DNA of 9,061 nt from CAWACC01 sp964390695 (GTDB lineage Bacteria > Chlamydiota > Chlamydiia > Chlamydiales > Parachlamydiaceae), in NCBI GenBank assembly GCA_964390695.1, contig CAYMKI010000130.1:1-9061 (forward strand). Reading direction: 5' to 3'. Of this stretch, positions 1-6,600 are shown one piece after another. The notes under the pieces are model-generated. The model had not been told where the DNA came from, searched no databases, and saw only the letters and a program-made list of their open reading frames with translations. Each line of letters begins with the position of its first letter. The stretch's first letter is position 1. The translations under genes and the position numbers were made by a program.

Positions 1-788
1 AAGGGTATGGAGTGACCACCTATGGGCTAAAGCCGGGTACTAAAGCTTTTAGCATAATGTCAAAAAAAATTTCTGAATTTCGGGAAGGGGGGCTAGAGCT
101 CATAGATCAATTGATGGCCGATCCTAGGCAACCTTTAACCATATCCAATCCCTCAGATCCAGCAAATAAATTGGCGGTGACCTCGCTTTGGTCTTTAGCT
201 GCTTATTCTAAATGGTTTGGAGATATCGATTTTTTAGGAACGGCAGGAGGGAATGCCGGTTTTCAGATCAAGCACGACAAAGAGACGGGTGAAATTTACT
301 GTAGGACTGTGAAAATCGATGCGGGTTTTGTTGGATATGGTGAAGGAGCCACAGAAATCGAGATTATTTCCAAGGATATGTATTATTCAACAGCAGGAGA
401 GTCGATACCTTTTGACACCCTGCTGCCGGAAGAACGAAAGGAATTCTTGGAAACTATTCAGGAAATTGTCCATTATACGGATCGAGAGATTAAGAAATTA
501 TTATCACAATATGATACTAGCGGTTTAACCCCAGAGCAAATAGAAGATTTTCATTTACAGACTCGTCGTTTAGAGGAGATATTAATCAAGCGTAGAAATG
601 CCTTGAAAGAAGTCTATAAAGATGAGTTAAAAAATCTGCCACCTCCGAAAAAAGAAGCATTGCAAACTAAAGTTACTGAGGTGGATGTGGTGGTTAACAA
701 TTTATTCAAGCCTACTGTAGGAGTGATAGTAAGCGGTTTAAATGTCGGTATTGGGGTCTTAGCTGCAAAATTTGGGAAGTTATTTTGA
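1..788 (+). CDS. Hypothetical protein, 5' end outside window; kinase-like motifs
   Basis: The reading frame is open from the first bases (codons begin at position 3), so this is the C-terminal part of a longer protein. The GTG at 12 and ATG at 57 have no ribosome binding site and are probably internal. I do not recognise the family. The visible part (about 260 residues) has a GDID...N motif (219-254: Asp at 222 and 228, Asn at 252), then a KIDAG motif (312-326). Their spacing recalls the catalytic loop and metal-binding Asp loop of atypical or phosphoinositide-type kinases. A charged helical stretch follows (about 560-690), and then a C-terminal hydrophobic, glycine- and valine-rich segment of about 22 residues (716-780) that could sit in a membrane. 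The frame is intact to the TGA at 786. The kinase reading is an inference from two short motifs; the coding call itself is firm. Confidence 0.75.
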   Translation, partial: GYGVTTYGLKPGTKAFSIMSKKISEFREGGLELIDQLMADPRQPLTISNPSDPANKLAVTSLWSLAAYSKWFGDIDFLGTAGGNAGFQIKHDKETGEIYCRTVKIDAGFVGYGEGATEIEIISKDMYYSTAGESIPFDTLLPEERKEFLETIQEIVHYTDREIKKLLSQYDTSGLTPEQIEDFHLQTRRLEEILIKRRNALKEVYKDELKNLPPPKKEALQTKVTEVDVVVNNLFKPTVGVIVSGLNVGIGVLAAKFGKLF

Positions 789-814
789 AGCTAAAAAAGG
801 AAGAAGAACATAAT
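785..814 (+). promoter_or_regulatory. Candidate sigma70-type promoter for the dehydrogenase
   Basis: TTGAAG at 785-790, an 18-base spacer and CATAAT at 809-814 resemble a -35/-10 pair. The -35 overlaps the stop codon of the upstream gene. A start near 821 would give a short leader of about 17 bases containing the AAGG ribosome site at 825-828. This is a pattern match only; the genes could also be co-transcribed, since they are 49 bases apart. Confidence 0.3.
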
Positions 815-837
815 CGCATGAGATAAGGTGTGGGCGT

Positions 838-1821
838 ATGCGGGCAATGGTATTGGAAGAAGTAGGCAAACCTCTGGTTTTAAAAGATCTTGCGCGTCCC
901 GTGCCGGCGGATGATGAGGTTTTGATTAAAGTCACCGCCTGTGGAGTGTGCCGCACGGATCTGCATATCATCGATGGAGAGCTGCCGCATCCTAGCCTGC
1001 CTCTGATTTTAGGTCATCAAATTGTCGGCGTGGTAGAGCAGGTGGGCAAAATAGTCACTAAACATAAGGTGGGAGATAGGGTCGGAGTCCCTTGGCTGGG
1101 AGGGTGCTGCGATGCATGCGAATATTGCAAAGAGGGAAAGGAAAATCTATGCGACCACGCGGAATTTACAGGGTATTCGCGTCAGGGTGGATTTGCCGAA
1201 TTTTGTACGGCAAACGAGCTCTTCGTTTTAAGTCTGCCGAATATCTACGACGATGTGCATATGGCGCCTTTGCTGTGCGCCGGCTTGATAGGATACAGAG
1301 CTTTTCGTTTAGCCCAACCCAGCAAACGCCTGGGCTTTTATGGATTCGGATCTGCAGCGCATCTGTTGATACAGGTGGCGCTCGCCTCCGGGTGTGAGAT
1401 CTATGTGTTTACGCGCCCAGGAGATGAGCAAACTCAAGCCTTTGCCCTTTCTCTAGGCGCTGCATGGGCGGGAGGCTCTGATCAACTGCCTCCTATTCAT
1501 TTGGACGCGGCCTTGCTGTTTGCCCCAGTCGGATCACTGTATCCTCAGGCTCTTAAAGCCGTGAAAAAAGGAGGGAAAGTGATTAGCGCGGGTATCCATA
1601 TGAGCGATATCCCTTCCTTCCCTTATGCGCTGCTGTGGGAGGAGCGTTCGATGTCTTCTGTCGCCAATTTAACCCGGCAAGATGGCCAAGATTACATGCG
1701 GCTGGTTGAGCGCATCCCTCTGCAAGCTAAAGTCACCGTCTTTTCTTTAGTCCAAGCTAATGAAGCATTAGAAGCTATTCGATCGGGAGTTTTGGAAGGT
1801 TCCGCGGTATTATCTGTGTAG
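838..1821 (+). CDS. Zinc-dependent alcohol dehydrogenase family protein (adh_fam_2 type)
   Basis: A 327-residue cytoplasmic medium-chain dehydrogenase, predicted to oxidise or reduce an alcohol/aldehyde pair with a nicotinamide cofactor; the substrate is unknown. The N-terminal GroES-like domain carries the catalytic zinc ligands Cys38 (in GVCRTD), His60 (in LGHQ) and Cys147 (in LLCAG). The structural zinc set is Cys91, Cys94, Cys97 and Cys105. The Rossmann part starts near residue 164 with YGFGSAAH, a GxGxxA form of the usual GxGxxG. The usual Glu after the catalytic His is Gln61. Length, the cysteine pattern and the compact C-terminal half fit the zinc-binding dehydrogenase subgroup adh_fam_2, which to my knowledge has no characterised member. 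The ATG at 838 has AAGG nine bases upstream. It lies between the truncated first gene and the permease-like gene, 56 bases before the latter, so co-transcription is possible. Confidence 0.9.
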   Translation: MRAMVLEEVGKPLVLKDLARPVPADDEVLIKVTACGVCRTDLHIIDGELPHPSLPLILGHQIVGVVEQVGKIVTKHKVGDRVGVPWLGGCCDACEYCKEGKENLCDHAEFTGYSRQGGFAEFCTANELFVLSLPNIYDDVHMAPLLCAGLIGYRAFRLAQPSKRLGFYGFGSAAHLLIQVALASGCEIYVFTRPGDEQTQAFALSLGAAWAGGSDQLPPIHLDAALLFAPVGSLYPQALKAVKKGGKVISAGIHMSDIPSFPYALLWEERSMSSVANLTRQDGQDYMRLVERIPLQAKVTVFSLVQANEALEAIRSGVLEGSAVLSV

Positions 1822-1877
1822 GCATTTTTCTGTCTGGCATTGATCTTGCATATATCTTTGTAAGAAGGGGAGAATCT

Positions 1878-2270
1878 ATGCGAAAAAGTATGGCGAAATT
1901 GTCAAATTTTTTGATTTGGTCATGCAAGACGGCCGGCAAGCCGACGACGTTTATCATCGCTTGGACCATACTGCTTGGATGGGCTTTTATTGGCTTTGTG
2001 TGGGGATTTACCGACACCTGGATTTTAGGCATAAATACCTTGGCCACCATCAATGCGTCGCTCATGGTGTTTATCATTCAAAACACCCAAAATCGCGAGA
2101 GCAAGGCGCTGCACCTGAAAATCGACGGCATCATCAAGGCGCTTAAAGATGCCGAGCGTGAATTAATCGCCATCGAACACATGGAAGAAGAGGAGCTAGA
2201 AGAGATCCGCCAGAAGATCTTTAAGTTAGAATCTAAGCGTTTGAAACCCAACTTGCGTCCTAAATCCTAG
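1878..2270 (+). CDS. Low-affinity iron permease family protein
   Basis: A 130-residue inner-membrane protein. Two hydrophobic helices are visible, about residues 22-43 and 49-68, followed by the family hallmark: DTW at 46-48, an INT..TI stretch, then MVFIIQNTQNRESKALHLK (63-81). The last 50 residues are charged and predicted coiled coil, ending in a basic tail. The arrangement matches the bacterial members of the low-affinity iron permease family (named after yeast Fet4). In bacteria the name is inherited by similarity and iron transport by these short proteins is unproven. The ATG at 1878 has a strong AGGGGAGA site at 1866-1873; Met5 (1890) is a less likely start. The final seven codons and the stop lie inside the 37-bp direct repeat that also occurs beyond the RING gene. 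Confidence 0.88.
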   Translation: MRKSMAKLSNFLIWSCKTAGKPTTFIIAWTILLGWAFIGFVWGFTDTWILGINTLATINASLMVFIIQNTQNRESKALHLKIDGIIKALKDAERELIAIEHMEEEELEEIRQKIFKLESKRLKPNLRPKS

Positions 2271-2285
2271 CTCACATTGAATCAG
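2249..2285 (+). repeat. 37-bp direct repeat, left copy
   Basis: Identical base for base to 3075-3111, 826 bases downstream. It begins in the seventh-last codon of the permease gene, includes its TAG stop (2268-2270) and ends 15 bases after it. Similarity stops sharply on both sides. Together the copies bracket the AT-rich RING-finger segment, so they look like the boundaries of an insertion. Confidence 0.95.
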
Positions 2286-2306
2286 ACAAAAGAGATGACT
2301 ATTCAG

Positions 2307-2330
2307 ATACCCCTCCTTCGTCAGGGGTAT
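2307..2330. other. Perfect 8-bp hairpin downstream of the permease gene
   Basis: ATACCCCT (2307-2314) and AGGGGTAT (2323-2330) pair perfectly around an 8-base loop, 36 bases after the permease stop. On the plus strand it is followed by AAAAAATAAT, not by a T run, so it is not a classical intrinsic terminator. It could still end or protect the 3' end of the permease transcript. It lies just inside the inserted segment. Confidence 0.5.
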
Positions 2331-2474
2331 AAAAAATAATCTACCATTAATATTTATTTCACATAATCATTAAGTGCTGTTATTCTGGCCAGCATGGATC
2401 ACAAGCTAACTTCAACACCTATTCTATCTGGCAAGTCATTCGAGTTTTTGTGGATCAATTCGATTGAGGGGGTC

Positions 2475-2503
2475 TTGCGTACCATGCATTCGCATCGTAT
2501 ATT
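2475..2503 (+). promoter_or_regulatory. Candidate promoter for the RING gene
   Basis: TTGCGT (2475-2480), a 17-base spacer and TATATT (2498-2503) form a good sigma70-type pair. A start near 2510 gives a leader of about 30 bases before the ATG at 2542. It lies downstream of an in-frame TTG at 2464, which argues against that longer start. If real, the RING gene carries its own promoter inside the bracketed segment. Confidence 0.45.
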
Positions 2504-2541
2504 TTATCTGGGGACTTAAGAATTACAATAGGATATTTGTC

Positions 2542-3042
2542 ATGAATTGTCTGTATATTACTAATTATGAAAACAGGAACTGTGGTATTTGTCGTTCACC
2601 TTTAAATGATGATATAGTATCTCATAAGGTTAACGGGAGAAAGCATCCATTTCACAACCGTTGTATACAACAGTGGTTGAGAAGCCATACATCCTGTCCA
2701 GTTTGTCGATTACCAATCGACGCTTCTTGGCTAAATTCAGAAGCAAGAGTAGGTCTCAGACCTTTACTAAAAATAGAAGCTGTATCAAGAGGTATTTTAC
2801 AAGGAGGTACTTTAGCAACTCTATTTTTTTTATTAAATCAACACTCAGAAGGAAACATTGAGCTTACAAAATATCATTTTGCTCTCATGTTTTTTGCGTC
2901 AAGTATCTGTATCTGTTATAATATTGCAAGAGCTGGAAATCCAAATGATAGATCTTTCAATCAAATGGAAACAAAAGCATTGGCTACCTCGTTTCTTGTT
3001 TTAAGCCTCTTCTCGTTAATCTTGGAAATAAAACATCATTAG
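2542..3042 (+). CDS. RING-H2-like zinc finger membrane protein, putative E3 ubiquitin ligase effector
   Basis: A 166-residue protein with an N-terminal RING-type domain (about residues 14-59): C14-x2-C17, H35-P-F-H38-x2-C41, I-x2-W45-L, C52-P-x-C55-R. The HxFHxxCIxxWL...CPxCR string is the typical RING-H2 core that binds ubiquitin-conjugating enzymes. The usual third ligand (a Cys two residues before H35) is Arg33; His28 might take its place. Three hydrophobic segments follow (about 84-99, 112-130, 146-163), so the protein is probably membrane-anchored with the RING on one face. Bacteria lack ubiquitin, so a host-directed role after secretion is inferred; no secretion signal is recognisable. 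The ATG at 2542 is preferred: AGGA lies 8 bases upstream and a candidate promoter at 2475-2503 precedes it. An in-frame TTG at 2464 would add 26 residues. The gene is much more AT-rich than the dehydrogenase gene and is bracketed by a 37-bp repeat, which suggests acquisition. Confidence 0.82.
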   Translation: MNCLYITNYENRNCGICRSPLNDDIVSHKVNGRKHPFHNRCIQQWLRSHTSCPVCRLPIDASWLNSEARVGLRPLLKIEAVSRGILQGGTLATLFFLLNQHSEGNIELTKYHFALMFFASSICICYNIARAGNPNDRSFNQMETKALATSFLVLSLFSLILEIKHH

Positions 3043-3074
3043 ACTTCCTTCGAAACTTCAACCGAATTAAATCT

Positions 3075-3111
3075 CAACTTGCGTCCTAAATCCTAGCTCA
3101 CATTGAATCAG
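3075..3111 (+). repeat. 37-bp direct repeat, right copy
   Basis: Exact copy of 2249-2285, starting 32 bases after the RING gene's stop codon. The TAG at 3094-3096 corresponds to the permease stop. What follows differs from the sequence after the left copy, so only these 37 bases are shared. Confidence 0.95.
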
Positions 3112-3222
3112 GAAATTGAGATAGCGCAGCTAAAGTCCGAAGTCAAGGGGTATTCCCTTGACAAGGCATTAGATGCGTTAGATCAGTACCCAAATGAGTA
3201 CAAAACAGAAAGAAAAGACTAA
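3097..3222 (+). pseudogene. Orphan 41-codon open stretch, possible gene remnant
   Basis: After the TAG inside the right repeat copy the frame stays open for 41 codons to TAA at 3220. It encodes a charged, helix-like peptide containing IAQLKSEVKG and DKALDALDQYPNEYK. There is no ATG and no ribosome site; a TTG at 3103 is the only possible start. Relative to the repeat, this frame equals that of the permease gene, so removing the bracketed segment would place these codons in frame directly after the permease stop. It may be the remnant of a lost downstream gene or a former longer C-terminus. The composition looks protein-like, but chance cannot be excluded. Confidence 0.35.
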
Positions 3223-3251
3223 AAGGTTTATATCTACAGCATTGCTTCAAG

Positions 3252-3279
3252 TTCAACGCAGAGGCGCTGAGACACGGAG
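3252..3279. repeat. CAGAG-type intergenic repeat, half element
   Basis: The bases from TTCAACGCAGAGGCG to ACACGGAG have a loose 9-10 base periodicity built on (C)GCAGAG/CACGGAG. They resemble the left arm at 3507-3527. Motifs of this kind occur between genes in many unrelated bacteria (general recollection, not searched). No complementary arm was found nearby. Confidence 0.5.
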
Positions 3280-3309
3280 TTAACGAATGAAAACAGTATG
3301 AATAAATAA

Positions 3310-3395
3310 GGCTTTGACAAAAAGCAAAACCCTCTGCACTTGCCAAATTCGGCTAAGTTCAAGCGTGATATAGGTGGCAAGTAGGGTTTGAAGCC
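3310..3395. repeat. Long imperfect palindrome
   Basis: The right arm GGCAAGT-AGGGTTT-GAAGCC (3376-3395) pairs with three blocks in the left arm: GGCTT (3310-3314), AAACCCT (3327-3333) and ACTTGCC (3338-3344). The blocks are separated by 12- and 4-base insertions. The central 31 bases (3345-3375) form the loop region. It could be a decayed mobile palindromic element or a structured RNA. No terminator T run follows. Confidence 0.55.
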
Positions 3396-3506
3396 AAAAA
3401 CTCCCAAATTATCAATTTTTTGCTTTTTCTAATTATCAATCTAAGCTATTCTCTCGGGCTTAGGGTTTTCGTAACTATTCAGTACTCTACAAGCATGCAA
3501 CATAAT

Positions 3507-3601
3507 GAACCACAGAGCACACAGAGGGATCACAGTTTGAAGAGAACTATTCAAACATCCATTTTTGTATTTCTCTGTGTCCTCTGTGAGCTCTGTGGTT
3601 C
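3507..3601. repeat. Nested inverted repeat with 21-bp arms (MITE- or REP-like)
   Basis: Arms 3507-3527 and 3581-3601 are reverse complements at 20 of 21 positions and are built from the CACAGAG motif. Within them is a second perfect pair: GTTTGAA (3535-3541) and TTCAAAC (3550-3556) with an 8-base loop. The whole 95-base unit ends 84 bases before the smc start. It encodes no protein of its own; the 66-codon frame across it simply reads the repeat. Confidence 0.75.
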
Positions 3602-3673
3602 AATATCTTATGTGTTATGAAGGGAATTGAATAGTCGCGGGTTTGCGTATAGACCTATTGACTTGTTATTGCT

Positions 3674-3678
3674 GGAGG
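3674..3678 (+). promoter_or_regulatory. Shine-Dalgarno site that sets the smc TTG start
   Basis: A GGAGG site lies seven bases before TTG 3686. The nearby ATG at 3679 is in another frame that soon closes, so the TTG is the start. The protein then begins MKLKHIEIIGFKSFADK, the normal SMC N-terminus. Confidence 0.85.
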
Positions 3679-3685
3679 ATGCGTC

Positions 3686-6600
3686 TTGAAACTAAAACAC
3701 ATAGAAATTATTGGATTTAAGTCTTTTGCAGATAAAATCAAGCTGGAATTCGATGAGGGTGTAACCGCTATCGTTGGCCCGAATGGCTGTGGAAAATCAA
3801 ATATTGCAGATGCCTTTCGCTGGGTTTTAGGAGAGCAGTCCGCCAAATCCATGCGCGGCGGAAAAATGGCCGATGTGATTTTCGCCGGTACATCCACGCG
3901 AAAGCCCCTGAATTTTGCCGAGGTGACCATCACTTTGACCGAAATCAATGGAAGCTTGGATATCGAATACGAAGAAGTGGCCATCACTCGCAAGCTGCAC
4001 CGCAATGGCGATTCAGAGTATCTATTGAATCGCCAGCCTATCCGCTGGAAGGACTTGCAAAGCCTTCTGTGGGATTCCGGCATGGGAAAAGACGACTATG
4101 CTTTCTTTGAACAGGGGGAGATGGACCACATCATCAACAGCACCCCCCTAGAACGCAGGTATATCTTCGAACAAGCCTCGGGCATCTTGCGTTTTCTTCA
4201 CCGTAAAAAAGAAGCTTTGCGAAAACTAGAGCTGGCTGAAGGCAACATCAGCCGCGTCAAAGATATACACCATGAAGTGGAAAAACGGGTGAAAGTCCTG
4301 CGGGAACAAGCTGAAAAAGCCCGCATGTTCAAGGAGAATAAGGCCAAAGCTGAAGAGCTGGAGAAGAGCATCTTCTTGGCTAAATGGGACAGCTTGCATG
4401 TCAAGATTCACGATCTGCAAAAAAAACATAGCGATAAAGACCTGATCAAGCAACAGGTAGCGAATCAGTTCGAGGTGTGCCGCCAAGAGCTATCAGACCT
4501 CAAACAGGCTTTGACGGCGCAAGAAAAGCAGCTGCACACCAAGAGAGAAGAGGTTTTTAAGGCTAAAGGGCAGAGGGAGCTAAGACTGCATGAAAAGCAA
4601 ACGATCCTAGAGCGATTAAAAGAAGGCACTGCCAAAGAAAAACAATGGCTGCAAGAACTCGAAGGCCTGTTCGATAAACGCAAACAACGGCTGTCGGAAC
4701 AGGAGAAAAAACAACAGCAGCATAAAGCTATTGAGGCCGAACTTGCCGCTCATGAGGCTGTGCTCAAGGATTTGCGAGAGGCGACCCTTCAAGTAGAACT
4801 CGAGGTCAATAAACTGAGAGAACAGCAGCAACAAGTTCAAAGAGATCATCTCAAATACTTGCAAACGGAAAGTCAAATTGAAAGCGAATTGAAGCAAACG
4901 CATGTGCGATTAGAATCTCATCAAGAGAGGTTGAAGGGGATTAAAGAGAAATTAGACAAGATATCGCTGCAGCAAACAAACACATCCCAACAGCTGGTCG
5001 AGTATGATCAGAAATTTAAAGATCTTTCCTCGATGCTCGATGAGCAGAAAAAGCAGCTGAGCGAAAAGGATAAAGTCCTAACAGAGCAAACCCAGAGCAT
5101 CCAAAATTACCAAGAGCAGCTTACCAAGCTGCAAAAGCATAAAACAGAATGCAAGGCTAGAGAAAAGGTCTTGTTACGGCTTAAAGAGGAGATGGAGGGG
5201 TATTCAGAATGCACAAAAAAATTGCTTAAAGAAACCGCCAACCCCAAAAGTCCTCTCCATCAAAAGTTGCGCAACCTCTATGAGTTTGTTGTTCCGCAAA
5301 AAGGGCAGGAGCAAATCGTTTCAGCAGTCATGAAGCCCTATGGTCAAACGTTGGTTGTCAGCACGCAAGAAGATTTTTCTGCTGTGATGGCCTTTGCTCA
5401 ACAACATAAGCTCAAAGACTTTTCATTGATATCACTTGAGAGCATCGAGCAAAAGACAGCTAAAGCGTCATCAAAAGCTGAGGTTTTGTTTTCAGAGCTG
5501 ACAGAGCCTTTGATGCAGCATTTCTTTTCCGGCCTTATTAAAGCCAAAAATTACGAAGAAGCCATCACCTTGTCGAAGAAGCATCCCGGCTGCAGCTTTT
5601 GGCTGGAGGAGGGGGCTTGCTTGGACCCTCATAAGGTATTGCTGTTTACCGCTCCAAGCGAAAGCAATGTCTTTATGAGGCAGGCGGAGTTAAACGAATT
5701 GAAAGATACCCTGCAAGGCTTAGAAAGCTCGCTGCAAGAAATGGGGCAAGCGCTGCAAAAAGCGCAAGAGAGTAAGGCTAGAGTACAGGCGGAAAAATTA
5801 GAGCTGGACAAGGCCATAAGAAAGCAAGAAATGACGCTGATCGAAGTCAATTTTACCCTTCAAAAGCTCAAGGGGGACCTAGAAAACTTGAAGAAAGAAG
5901 AAGCGCATTTGCATAAGGAATCTCAAGTCATTACAGAGGCGCTGTCTAAGCTGACAGCTGCGCAAGAGGTGCTGATACAAAAAAATACCCAGGCCAAGAA
6001 TGAAGGCGCCGAGATCACTGCAAAATCAGCTTCAATAAACCAACTTTTGGAAAGGCAAGTCGCCCGTCTGAAACAGCAACAGGCCGCCCTGCATGAAAAG
6101 GAAGCGCTGTTTCACAAAGCCACCGATGAAAACCGCAAAACCTCTCACTTTTTACAAGTGCTGGAAGTCAAAGATTTGGAGAGCCAGCAACAAGAAGCGC
6201 GGCTAGAAAAGGAAATCAAACAGTGCAGAGAACAGCAAGAACATAGTCAAAAACAAGCTCTCAATCAAGACAAAAGCATTCAAGAAGCTGAGAAACTGCT
6301 TGCAGAATTAAATACCAGCTACGGGGAATTGGAAAAAGCGGTGGTCCAGCAGAAGAAGGCTTTGGAAGCCCTGGATCAGAAGTGCAGCGAGATGCAGTCG
6401 CAAATTAAAAAATTAGAGCAAGAAGACTACCAGATAGGTGTGCAAACGGCTCAAGTGGATACCCAAAGGGAAAATTTAGAAAAAGAGCTGCAAGAGCGTT
6501 ATCGTGCTACCATGGCTCAACTCAAGTCTTCGGGGATAAAACTGGAAAAGACTCTGGAGTACGCCGAACGGCAGCTTCGTGTGTTGAAGAATGAGATGGA

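Larger units (their letters stand above)
3043..3685. other. 643-base gene-poor region between the RING gene and smc
   Basis: It contains the right repeat copy (3075-3111), an orphan open stretch (3097-3222), a CAGAG-type repeat (3252-3279), a long imperfect palindrome (3310-3395) and a nested inverted repeat (3507-3601). Short open frames on either strand here translate repeat sequence and look spurious. A weak promoter-like pair for smc, TTGAAT (3627-3632) and TATAGA (3648-3653), has only a 15-base spacer. Confidence 0.6.

Noticed and set aside
1775..2077. 100-codon minus-strand open frame over the permease gene
   Set aside because: The plus-strand frame carries recognisable family motifs and a strong ribosome site; the minus frame has neither.
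2307..2330. Intrinsic terminator for the permease gene
   Set aside because: The hairpin is followed by an A run on the plus strand; it is listed only as a hairpin.
2464..2541. TTG-initiated 26-residue N-terminal extension of the RING protein
   Set aside because: The candidate promoter at 2475-2503 lies inside it, and the ATG at 2542 has its own AGGA site at good spacing.
3143..3346. 67-codon minus-strand open frame
   Set aside because: It reads across the CAGAG-type repeat and the orphan stretch, has Cys- and Ser-rich low-complexity translation, and shows no ribosome site.
3420..3620. 66-codon plus-strand open frame before smc
   Set aside because: The end, with FLCVLCELCG, is a translation of the CACAGAG inverted repeat; a coding role is unlikely.
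3679..3685. ATG at 3679 as the smc start
   Set aside because: It is out of frame with SMC and its frame closes after a few codons.
3655..4083. 142-codon minus-strand open frame over the smc start
   Set aside because: Antisense shadow of the clearly conserved SMC N-terminal head domain; the same holds for the other minus-strand frames within smc.
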